Assembly: GCA_028768525.1 (NCBI GenBank)
Contig: CP054837.1
Span: forward strand, 5,328,001-5,392,000
Direction of reading: 5' to 3'
Source: Desulfobacter sp.
GTDB taxonomy: Bacteria; Desulfobacterota; Desulfobacteria; Desulfobacterales; Desulfobacteraceae
DNA length: 64,000 bases
Positions 52,064-59,325 of the stretch are shown in pieces. Under the pieces are notes generated by a model. The model saw nothing but the letters and a program-made list of their open reading frames with translations, did not search any database and had not been told where the DNA came from. The position numbers and the translations under genes were made by a program. Positions within the stretch are counted from its first letter, which is position 1; the number at the start of each line of letters is the position of its first letter.

Positions 52064-52378
52064 TCAATTACCCAGGGTATCGGCAATGGCATCCTTTTCA
52101 ATATGCTCTTCCCATTTTTCCCCCCAAAGATCGGGAATGGTTTCTTCCACGTGCATGATTGAATCCCAGCTGATGCCGATTTCAGTGAAGATATCCTTGA
52201 GGACTTCTTCGCTCTGGGCCAGCCAAAGGCAGTAGCGGATACCTTTTTGTTCGTTGTAGTAGGTTCTGATCCATGTCCCGGCTTCAACCTGTGCCAGTTT
52301 TCTCCAGTTTGCCTGAACTTCTTCGCAATCAATACCGGGGTTGCTGTGTACCATCATGTATTTGTTGAATTTGGCCAT
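52064..52378 (-). CDS. DUF4242-like (SCO4226-type) small ferredoxin-fold protein
   Basis: ATG 52378 is chosen for AAAGGAGA seven bases upstream; longer frames lack a site. The 104-residue product begins M-A-K-F-N-K-Y-M-M-V-H and contains the E-A-G-T-W-I-R-T-Y-Y and I-R-Y-C-L-W-L-A-Q-S-E-E-V-L segments I associate with DUF4242, some of which bind nickel or other metals. It is the first gene of the DUF4242-USP-72aa-DUF1638 unit. The metal role is only suggested by family memory. Confidence 0.6.
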   Translation of the reverse strand: MAKFNKYMMVHSNPGIDCEEVQANWRKLAQVEAGTWIRTYYNEQKGIRYCLWLAQSEEVLKDIFTEIGISWDSIMHVEETIPDLWGEKWEEHIEKDAIADTLGN

Positions 52379-52462
52379 TTCGGGTCTCCTTTGTTTTATG
52401 GTCATTGAGTTGGGCTTTCCTATCCGGCCAATGCGCATGAGATCGGATTTAAAAATAATAAT

Positions 52463-52478
52463 ACCAATAAATGTGCCA
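52463..52478 (-). promoter_or_regulatory. Sigma-54-like promoter of the DUF4242/USP/DUF1638 unit
   Basis: On the minus strand TGGCACA-N4-TTGGT: full -24, -12 with GG for GC. About 85 bp before the ATG at 52378; a GCGTTACC box lies 120 bp upstream. Confidence 0.45.
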
Positions 52479-52581
52479 ATCGCTTAGACGGGCGGTCAGA
52501 AAAGATGGGTGGAAGGTTAACTGGCTGTAATTTAAGCGATAATTTGGCTTGAAAAAGGGGGCGTTCTCCCGAAAAAAACAA

Positions 52582-52611
52582 TTGACAATCCCCATCTGCG
52601 TTACCTAATAT
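52582..52611 (+). promoter_or_regulatory. Sigma-70 promoter of the second PAS activator, overlapping a GCGTTACC box
   Basis: TTGACA (52582-52587), 18-bp spacer, TAATAT (52606-52611). GCGTTACC (52598-52605) abuts the -10, so the activator could repress itself while acting from the same site on the divergent unit. Confidence 0.6.
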
Positions 52612-52673
52612 GGCACCTATACCATGGTGGCGCCACCTGTGGCGCCGCCCTTATTGAAAAGGGGGGCACATCA

Positions 52674-54083
52674 ATGAAAGATCTCTCTTCTGATATTAAA
52701 AACAATCAATTGGTTAAAATGGTTCTTGAGGCCATCGGGGACGGGGTTTTTATCCTTGATATGAATGCCCGTATCATATCCTGGAACCGGGCCATGGAGA
52801 AAATAACCGGATATGCCCCTGAAGAAGTCATGGGAAAGAGCTGCAGGATTTTGAATTTCAGCCAGTGCTTTGACAAGGAATGCCCCACAGGGTTCGAGGA
52901 GTGCGGTATCTTAAAATTCGGGAAAGTAGAGCCTGTAGACTGTTTTATCACCCATAAGCTGGGCCACTCGGTTTCGGTGGTGAAAAATGCCAGAATTATA
53001 AGGGATGCCGGCAATAGGGCCCTCGGCGTGGTCGAGGCGGTGACCGACCTGACGGAGCTTAAAAATGCACGGCTGAAAATGGCAGAGGCCAGCCGGCGCC
53101 TTGGCGAGTTGAACCGCCTCGGGGGGATCATTGCCAAAAGCCAGGTCATGCAGAATGTATTCACCTTTATCAAGGCCTCAGCCGCCAGCGACGCCACCAT
53201 ACTCATCCAGGGGGAAAGCGGCACGGGAAAAGAGCTTGTGGCCGGGGCCATTCACTCCATCGGCGAGAGAAAAGACAGGCCCATGATCACGGTCAACTGT
53301 AGCGCCCTTTCCGAAACCCTGCTGGAAAGCGAATTGTTCGGCCATGTTAAAGGCGCGTTTACCGGGGCAACCAGGGACAGAACCGGACGGTTTGAGGAAG
53401 CGGATACAGGTACCATTTTTCTGGATGAAATCGGCGAAATTTCCCCCTATATCCAGGTTAAACTGCTGCGGGTACTTCAGGAAAAAGAGATTGAACGGGT
53501 CGGTGATTCCAGGAGACGGAAGATCAATATCAGGATTATCACCGCCACAAACAAGGATCTCAAATCCCTTGTGGACCAGGGGCAGTTCAGGGAAGACCTC
53601 TATTACCGCCTCAAGGTCTTTCCCATTTTCCTGCCGCCTCTCAGGGAAAGAAAAGAGGATATCCCCCTGCTGGCCGATCATTTCATCCGGCTGAACAATA
53701 AATCCGGCGCCCATGTTAAGGGGATTGAACCTGGGGCCATGAAAACATTGATGGATTACCATTGGCCGGGCAATATCAGGGAGCTTGCCAATGCCGTTGA
53801 GCATGCCTTTGTCCTGTGCTCGGGCAGGGAAATCACCCCGGATGACCTGCCCCTGGAAATCCGTGAGTTCAAAGGGGGGGGGCGGCCTGTGACGGAAACC
53901 GCGGGGCGGTTGCCCCGTCCCAGGCCCGCTGCCGGGCTGACCCGGGAAACCCTGGTTGATCTGCTGGACCAGTGTGACTGGAATAAGGCGGAGGTGGCCC
54001 GGCGGCTGGCCCTGAGCCGGGCCTCAATATGGAAGTATATGAAAAAATGGGAGATCCCCATGCAGCCCGAAGATATAGCATAA
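52674..54083 (+). CDS. PAS-containing sigma-54 activator (Cys-rich PAS), paralogue
   Basis: The 469-residue activator is closely similar to the one at 31296 along its whole length. The PAS domain (about 10-125) has cysteines at 57, 65, 70, 77 and 90, five of which align with those of the paralogue. The AAA+ domain has G-E-S-G-T-G-K-E, G-A-F-T-G-A and F-L-D-E-I-G-E. The Fis-type C-terminus has the same W-K-Y-M-K-K-W-x-I-P ending. No receiver is present, so the PAS should be the sensor. It is divergent from the DUF4242 unit. Near-identity of the DNA-binding helix with the paralogue predicts the same or similar target boxes. Confidence 0.92.
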   Translation: MKDLSSDIKNNQLVKMVLEAIGDGVFILDMNARIISWNRAMEKITGYAPEEVMGKSCRILNFSQCFDKECPTGFEECGILKFGKVEPVDCFITHKLGHSVSVVKNARIIRDAGNRALGVVEAVTDLTELKNARLKMAEASRRLGELNRLGGIIAKSQVMQNVFTFIKASAASDATILIQGESGTGKELVAGAIHSIGERKDRPMITVNCSALSETLLESELFGHVKGAFTGATRDRTGRFEEADTGTIFLDEIGEISPYIQVKLLRVLQEKEIERVGDSRRRKINIRIITATNKDLKSLVDQGQFREDLYYRLKVFPIFLPPLRERKEDIPLLADHFIRLNNKSGAHVKGIEPGAMKTLMDYHWPGNIRELANAVEHAFVLCSGREITPDDLPLEIREFKGGGRPVTETAGRLPRPRPAAGLTRETLVDLLDQCDWNKAEVARRLALSRASIWKYMKKWEIPMQPEDIA

Positions 54084-54114
54084 TAGGATAGAGCATAAGG
54101 AGACAAAAGATAAA

Positions 54115-54147
54115 GACAGGCCTGTGCAATGCTTGCACAGGCCTGTC
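54115..54147. terminator. 15-bp perfect inverted repeat between convergent genes
   Basis: Arms 54115-54129 and 54133-54147 pair perfectly around TGC. No T run is adjacent. It lies between the activator and the flavodoxin gene and probably stops transcription from both sides. Confidence 0.6.
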
Positions 54148-54173
54148 GTGTCCAGATGGGACGGATTTAGCAC

Positions 54174-54653
54174 TTACAGCGATTTGACCATTGCGACCAG
54201 TTCCCGGATATCCCCCTGGTCGGGATGGCCCTTGGCCCCATCCGCATCATTGATCCATACCGGCGGGGTTTCCTTCTGCCTGACCTTCTCAAGGACTTTG
54301 GGGGAGACCTCACCCTGGCATGAATAGGTGCCGGCAAGTTGGGCGCCTTTTAAAAGCCCCGCGGCATGATCCATGGCACTCCTGGCATGGTCCGAGCCTT
54401 TGGCCGCCCCATGGGTGGCAAAGAGAAACACCTTTCCGTTGCTGTTAAAGGTTTCCAGGAATTTTAAGGTTTTGGGATCCGGTTTCCCGGCCTGAAGCCA
54501 GAATCCCACAGCCACAAGATCGTACCCGTCGGCCGAGGCCGGTGCTGTTTCAACGGAAGCGATCTGTTTTTCTCCCTCAATATTATCGTATACCGCCTGG
54601 GCAAGTTTTTGGGTATTGCCCGACTGACTTGAATAGATGATCAAAGATTTCAT
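54174..54653 (-). CDS. Flavodoxin-family protein
   Basis: From ATG 54653 (GGAGAC upstream) the protein has 159 residues: I-I-Y-S-S-Q-S-G-N-T-Q-K-L-A is the FMN phosphate loop, and G-F-W-L-Q-A-G-K-P-D and F-A-T-H-G-A are the other FMN loops. It is a cytoplasmic one- or two-electron carrier. It is the last gene of the cytochrome operon, 13 bases after the cytochrome stop, so it may receive electrons on the cytoplasmic side or replace ferredoxin. Confidence 0.85.
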   Translation of the reverse strand: MKSLIIYSSQSGNTQKLAQAVYDNIEGEKQIASVETAPASADGYDLVAVGFWLQAGKPDPKTLKFLETFNSNGKVFLFATHGAAKGSDHARSAMDHAAGLLKGAQLAGTYSCQGEVSPKVLEKVRQKETPPVWINDADGAKGHPDQGDIRELVAMVKSL

Positions 54654-54666
54654 ATGATGTCTCCGT

Positions 54667-56682
54667 TTATTGTTTATATCCCATGGGCAGCCGTTTGAAC
54701 CGCCCGCCGTGGATAATGGGATCTCCCTTGTAGCCCAGGGATTTAAAGTCGATGTAATCGGTTTTATCAATCAGGTGTGCCACATCCCGGCCCATGGATT
54801 TCATATAGGAAAAATCGGTGCCCTTATGGGCGATTTTCTTAAAATCCACTTCCCGGTGATCCTGGTGGCACCGGTTGCAGGTCTGGTCCCCCTTGAGGCT
54901 CTCATGGCATTGAACACAGGAGAGCGCCATGTCGGCGGGCATGACCTCATGGTCCAGGCGCCAGTACATCCAGGTTTCCTTCCATTTGTAGGAACCGCTG
55001 TACTCCAGGCCCACGGCATCCATTCCGTCCTGGAAGGCTATTTCCCAGTCCAGATGTTTCCAATAGGCGGTTTTGTCTTCCTTGTTTCTTGGAAACAGAT
55101 GGGGAACCAGGATGTAATCGTGGTCCGCATCCACCGCCTGGATGCCTTTCATGATTTTAAACGGCGTGATTTTGGAGGAGGGGTCCTTGATGGAGCCCAC
55201 AGGTGAGGTCAGGTTGATCACCTCTGCATTGATGTCCACCTTGTCTCCCATGAGCACCCGGTCCATGTGGCCTGAATACCAGCGGTAGTCCGGCACGGCG
55301 GATTCCTCCCACTTGAACTCACCCTTTTTCCAGTTGTAATCGGGCTTGCCGTATTTATCCTTTTTGGGTTTGCGTTTTTTGTCCCCTGCCTTTGACCAGT
55401 CCCAGAAGGTTTTGGTGGGTTTGCACTTGGCAAATACCGGGGAGTGGCAGACATTGCAGTCCAGGGTTTTGGAGTGTGTGTTTAAATGGTGGTCCAGCAG
55501 GCCGCCGCTGTAATGGGGAGACTCTGAATGGCAGTCGATACAGTCCACCGGCCCTTCGGCCGCAGGAACGGAAGAACTTCTGCCCGAAATTTTATGGTTG
55601 CGTGTTTTATGGCATTCGGCACAGGCAAAATCATACCCGCCCATGTGGATGTCACAGCTCCTGTTGGGTTTGAGCAATTGCCGGGACATGTCTGCATGCT
55701 TGATGGCATCTCCGCCGCCGCCGTTAAAATGGCAGGCCCCGCATGATGCCCGGCTGGTATGTCCGACGTTTTGGGCCACTTTTTTTAAATCCACCTCCTT
55801 TTTGGGCATGCCCGCCCCGGGGGGATGTTTCTTATAGGTGCCTGTGGTGTCGTGGCAGACCAGGCAGTCTATTTTTGTTTTGTCCGTAAAGTCAAAAGAA
55901 GAATCCTTCCATCCGTATCCTGCATGGCAGCTTGTGCAACGAGCCTCGTTGCTGATGGGGCTGATTCAGTAGTTGTTCAGGGCTGTGGTGCCCTTGCCGT
56001 GGAGGATGTCCTTTCGGTGCCCGGTGGTGTAGGGGGAAGGCCCCCGCCAGAGCCAGTGGGCGGTTTTGAGCATATCCTCGCCCTGGGTATCATGGCAGCG
56101 CAGGCATTCGGCCGTGACCTGGAAGGGATCGGCGTTGTCCGGCAGATTCACCAGTTCCTTGTGGTCGGGCACGTGCTTGAGATGGCAGCCTTTGCAGTCC
56201 ACAGGCCCCTTGGCCTCCTGCTTGTGGCATTCCATGCACTGCTGGTGGTAGGCGGCCTTGAGCCCGATGCGTTCGGGATGATCCTTATTGAAACTGTCCT
56301 GGTGGCAGGCAGAGCACCTTGTGGTTTCAAGGGCTTTGGGATCCTTTGGCCTGAAATGGTGGCATTTGCTGCAGTCCTGGGCCAGGGCCGCGTGGCGCTT
56401 ATGGGCAAAGCGTACCGGCTGGTAATGGTCTTCCCGTTTTTTAATGATGGGGCTGTCCAGCAGGAAATAGACCTCGGTAACGTCGTCCAGGGAGATCCCC
56501 GCTTCCATCAGGCAGATCCGCCGGTTGATCTGGCAGTCGTCCTTGTATTCCTTAATAAAGGGCACGGTTTCCTTGGCCCTTTCCCTGGCCCTTTCCTGGT
56601 CCGGTGCCTGCCAGGCCTTTGTCCAACCCGGGACGGCTGTCAAAACCCCCAGGCAGGCCAGAATTAATACTCTTTTTATCAT
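54667..56682 (-). CDS. 13-haem cytochrome c: c3-like domain fused to OTR-type cytochrome, selenoprotein (Sec239)
   Basis: One frame runs from ATG 56682 to the stop at 54667, interrupted only by TGA at 55966-55968. With Sec there the product is 671 residues. It has a signal peptide (about 1-21), a region with four C-x2-C-H (104, 123, 149, 163) resembling cytochrome c3, and then nine more C-x2-C-H motifs from 193 on. Around the TGA the order is A-L-N-N-Y-U-I-S-P-I-S, then R-C-T-S-C-H-A-G-Y-G-W-K-D, which I recognise as the octahaem tetrathionate reductase (OTR) signature. In that family I recall N-N-aromatic-Cys at the U position. A SECIS-like hairpin follows. It is periplasmic and overlaps nrfD-like by 4 bases. 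The substrate is unknown. Split reading into two genes is the poorer explanation, since the second piece would lack a signal peptide. Confidence 0.85.
55928..55965 (-). promoter_or_regulatory. Bacterial SECIS hairpin of the cytochrome gene
   Basis: On the coding (minus) strand GCAACGA (55952-55946) pairs with TCGTTGC (55942-55936) around the loop GGC. CAGC (55963-55960) and GCTG (55931-55928) form a lower stem. The stem starts 13 nt and the GG of the loop 20 nt after the TGA, inside the range usual for bacterial SECIS elements. Confidence 0.8.
55966..55968 (-). other. In-frame TGA, predicted selenocysteine codon (Sec239)
   Basis: It lies between haem motifs five and six of one uninterrupted frame, at the position of a cysteine I recall as conserved in OTR cytochromes. 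Confidence 0.82.
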
Positions 56683-57881
56683 GAGGATACCTCCTTGGAT
56701 TCCTGCAACACCGGCAGATAGGTCACAGCAATCCTGTAGACAAACATGAGGGTGGCAATCAGCCCCAGGGTAATGAGCAGTTCACCCGGGGAGGGGAAAT
56801 ACCCGCTTTCGCTCAGCGGCGCGGTAAATCCGACGATAAATACATTGATGCGGTTAAGCGCCACGCCGCCCACAATCAGGGCGGCCGCAGTGAACACCCC
56901 TTTCCTGGACTGCCGGACGGCAGGGATCATCAGCATCACCCAGGGGATGATGACGCCGAACAGCATTTCTATGATAAAGGAATTGGTCTGGAAGGTGCCC
57001 TGGGCAAGGTATCCCCAGGTGCCCCTGACGGTCATGTCCCCCAGCTTGAGCAGCAGATAGAGGCCCAAGAGGAACACCGTGATCCGGGTCAGCGGGGTCA
57101 GGATTTTTATCTCGCCGTCCATTTTAAAGGAAGAGGTGGCCAAGGTGGTTTCAAAGACCACCATGGGATAGCCCACGGCAATGGCCGAGGTTAAAAAGAG
57201 CAGCGGCAGGATGGGGGTGTACCACAGGGGGTGGAGCTTGGTGGGCGCCACCAGCATCAGCGAGCCCAGACTGGACTGGTGCATGCAGGAGAGTACCACC
57301 CCCAAAATCACGAATATCCACATGATTTTGTCCAGGATGGCGTCGGCAAGGGTGAGAATGCCGTCGGCCAGCCCGTTGAAAATGGAGAGGATGCCCGGGA
57401 GGTTGACCCGTCCCTTGAATTGTTCGGCCACAATGGGCAGAAATTCAATGTAAAGCACGTGCAGGTATATCATCACGCACATGGCCACCTCAAAGAGCAC
57501 CGAGTTGGTATTCCAGTTGAACATGGGCTTCCATATGGCCCAGGACCGGCCGATATCCACCAGCAGTCCCAGGACCACAAAGGTATAGCCCAGGGCGGCG
57601 GTTAAAAGGGCCGGCCGGGTCACCGGTTCATAGTAATGGCGTCCGAAAATATGGGCCAGGGCCGCCGTGGTAAATCCGCCTGCGGCCAGGGCCACGCCGG
57701 TGGCCACATCAATGCCCACCCAGATGCCCCAGGGCCTGGCATTGGACAGATTGGACACATACCCGATACCGCCGGTGAACCTGGCAATGACGGCGATGAA
57801 ACCGGCGAACATGAAGACCAGCATCACCAGAACCCCGGGGGTCCATAAGGGTTTTTTCAGGGGGCTGCTTTTATGATCCAT
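56679..57881 (-). CDS. NrfD/HmcC-type quinone-interacting membrane subunit
   Basis: From ATG 57881, which shares one base with the upstream stop, the 400-residue protein has about ten membrane helices and the NrfD/PsrC-family pattern (R-P-W-G-I-W-V-G-I-D-V-A-T-G-V-A-L-A-A-G-G near residue 50). Such subunits bind menaquinone and form complexes with a ferredoxin and a catalytic or haem subunit. Here it sits between the ferredoxin gene and the cytochrome gene with overlapping codons on both sides, a sign of one complex. Confidence 0.9.
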   Translation of the reverse strand: MDHKSSPLKKPLWTPGVLVMLVFMFAGFIAVIARFTGGIGYVSNLSNARPWGIWVGIDVATGVALAAGGFTTAALAHIFGRHYYEPVTRPALLTAALGYTFVVLGLLVDIGRSWAIWKPMFNWNTNSVLFEVAMCVMIYLHVLYIEFLPIVAEQFKGRVNLPGILSIFNGLADGILTLADAILDKIMWIFVILGVVLSCMHQSSLGSLMLVAPTKLHPLWYTPILPLLFLTSAIAVGYPMVVFETTLATSSFKMDGEIKILTPLTRITVFLLGLYLLLKLGDMTVRGTWGYLAQGTFQTNSFIIEMLFGVIIPWVMLMIPAVRQSRKGVFTAAALIVGGVALNRINVFIVGFTAPLSESGYFPSPGELLITLGLIATLMFVYRIAVTYLPVLQESKEVSS

Positions 57882-58795
57882 CAGGCACCTCCTTTGGGTT
57901 GCTTGTTTTCTTCGGACCTGCCGAAACGGGCCATGAACGCCCCGAGCACCCCGAACAGGGCAATGGGGGACCATAGATAACTGAACAAAGAATGCTGGAT
58001 GGTCTCGGCCAGTTTGGGCGACGGGGTCTCCGGAAGCTGCGGCAGGTTGACCTTGTCAAAGGGAACCGATGAAATATAAAGCCAGGAGGTGCCGCCCACC
58101 TCCTTTTCCCCGTAAATGTGGGAGATATATTTGCCCGGATTTTCCTTGAGCCGTTTTTTGGCCACCGTAAGAAGGGTGGCCCGTTTTCCGAATGTCAATG
58201 CTTCGGTGGGGCAGATGGTGGCGCACCCGGGAAGGCCGCCCTCCCCGGAGATGCGGTCATAGCAAAAGGTGCATTTTCTAACCCGGGGGGTTACCGGGTC
58301 AAAATATTCGTAGGCCGGGATTTCAAAGGGGCAGGCCACCATGCAGTAGCGGCATCCGATGCATTTGGTGACGTCGTACCGCACCGCACCGGTCTCGTCC
58401 TTGGTCAGGGCACCGACAATACAGGCCGACACACAGGCCGGATCCTGGCAGTGCATGCACTGGACCTTGGCAAAGGTGGGCATGGGCTTGTGAAACGGGT
58501 CCAGCTTGCCTGTAAAATAGCGGTTGACCACCGTGAACGCCTGGTGGTCCGGCCGCCTGTTTTTTTCGAACACCGTACACTGGCAGCCGGGCCGTTCAGG
58601 CTCCGGCAGTTGGTTGACCTGGGCGCAGGCTTCCTCGCATTTGCGGCAGCCGACGCAGCGCGTCAGGTCCACAAGGCATCCGAAAGGGTCGGGCGGCGCT
58701 TTTGACTGCCATGCGTCAGCCGAAGATGGCGCTGCCACGACAGAGGCGCCAGATGCCCCAACGAATTTAAAAAAACTCCGTCTACTGAGCTTCAT
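57881..58795 (-). CDS. Periplasmic four-cluster ferredoxin subunit with Tat signal (HmcB/HybA/DsrO type)
   Basis: The 304 residues begin with a twin-arginine signal (L-S-R-R-S-F-F-K-F-V-G). Four [4Fe-4S] cysteine sets follow (C-V-G-C-R-K-C-E-E-A-C, C-M-H-C-Q-D-P-A-C, C-I-G-C-R-Y-C-M-V-A-C-P, C-T-F-C-Y-D-R). A C-terminal membrane helix near 275-292 anchors it, as in HybA. It is expected to bridge the NrfD-like subunit and the multihaem cytochrome in the periplasm. Overlap with the nrfD-like gene supports one complex. Confidence 0.92.
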   Translation of the reverse strand: MKLSRRSFFKFVGASGASVVAAPSSADAWQSKAPPDPFGCLVDLTRCVGCRKCEEACAQVNQLPEPERPGCQCTVFEKNRRPDHQAFTVVNRYFTGKLDPFHKPMPTFAKVQCMHCQDPACVSACIVGALTKDETGAVRYDVTKCIGCRYCMVACPFEIPAYEYFDPVTPRVRKCTFCYDRISGEGGLPGCATICPTEALTFGKRATLLTVAKKRLKENPGKYISHIYGEKEVGGTSWLYISSVPFDKVNLPQLPETPSPKLAETIQHSLFSYLWSPIALFGVLGAFMARFGRSEENKQPKGGA

Positions 58796-58845
58796 TGTTC
58801 CTCCTTGAATGAGTCGTTACTATGGGTACTTCATTTAATTTACAT

Positions 58846-59088
58846 TTATTGTGATTGGCTTGATCCTTTTCTGATCCCCAGGCAGGTGCTGTCCGATCTC
58901 ACTTTTTTGTAAATCAACTGGTCATCAGACCTGTCGATGATTGTGGTCAAATTCTGCACCACTTCCTGATCTTCAATCAGCACTTCCAGCACATCTCCCT
59001 TTTTCATGGTATTAAGGCTGCTTTTGCATTTCAGTAAATCCAGGGGGGAGGTCACCCCTCTGAGATCAAGTAGAATGTCTGCCGCCAT
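58846..59088 (-). CDS. TusA-fold protein lacking the catalytic cysteine
   Basis: The 80-residue product from ATG 59088 shows the TusA/SirA fold (L-L-D-L-R-G near the start, L-K-C-K-S-S-L, K-K-G-D-V-L-E-V-L). The C-P dipeptide that carries the catalytic Cys is S-P here (Ser14-Pro15), so persulfide chemistry at that site is not possible. Cys21 and a late Cys remain. It is the first gene of the sigma-54-driven cytochrome operon, 44 bases after the predicted transcription start. It may be a regulatory or binding form of the fold. Confidence 0.72.
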   Translation of the reverse strand: MAADILLDLRGVTSPLDLLKCKSSLNTMKKGDVLEVLIEDQEVVQNLTTIIDRSDDQLIYKKVRSDSTCLGIRKGSSQSQ

Positions 59089-59143
59089 ATTGCCTCCATG
59101 TGAAAGGCCGGTTATTGGTTGATCCAACTCAGGACTATTGAAC

Positions 59144-59159
59144 AGCAACAGTCGTGCCT
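59144..59159 (-). promoter_or_regulatory. Sigma-54 promoter of the cytochrome operon
   Basis: On the minus strand AGGCACG-N4-TTGCT: only the first base departs from the consensus TGGCACG-N4-TTGCW, and GG and GC are 10 bp apart. Confidence 0.75.
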
Positions 59160-59265
59160 GATCGGCTGTTAAAATCTGAATCTCTTTAAAATCTTGTTTT
59201 CATGCTTTATTTTTAATGTGTTGGGGCCGTATTGACTGTAAAGGTGTTAAATGGTATTAAGAAAA

Positions 59266-59285
59266 CTGTTAAAATGATTTAACAG
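59266..59285. promoter_or_regulatory. CTGTTAAA palindrome, activator-site candidate for the cytochrome operon
   Basis: CTGTTAAA and TTTAACAG flank ATGA in perfect dyad symmetry, 107 bp upstream of the sigma-54 element and 40 bp before the activator gene. Half-sites (CTGTTAAAA at about 59163, GTGTTAAA at 59244, TTAAACAC at 59290) surround it. Confidence 0.65.
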
Positions 59286-59325
59286 TCGATTAAACACTTT
59301 GTTTCCTGGAAATTAAAGGTGTCCC

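Noticed and set aside
54667..55809. A separate short cytochrome gene starting at ATG 55809, with 55966-56682 as an independent tetrahaem cytochrome
   Set aside because: The piece would have no signal peptide, although haem attachment needs export. Haem motifs continue between the TGA and this ATG, and the frame is the same. Sec read-through explains all of it.
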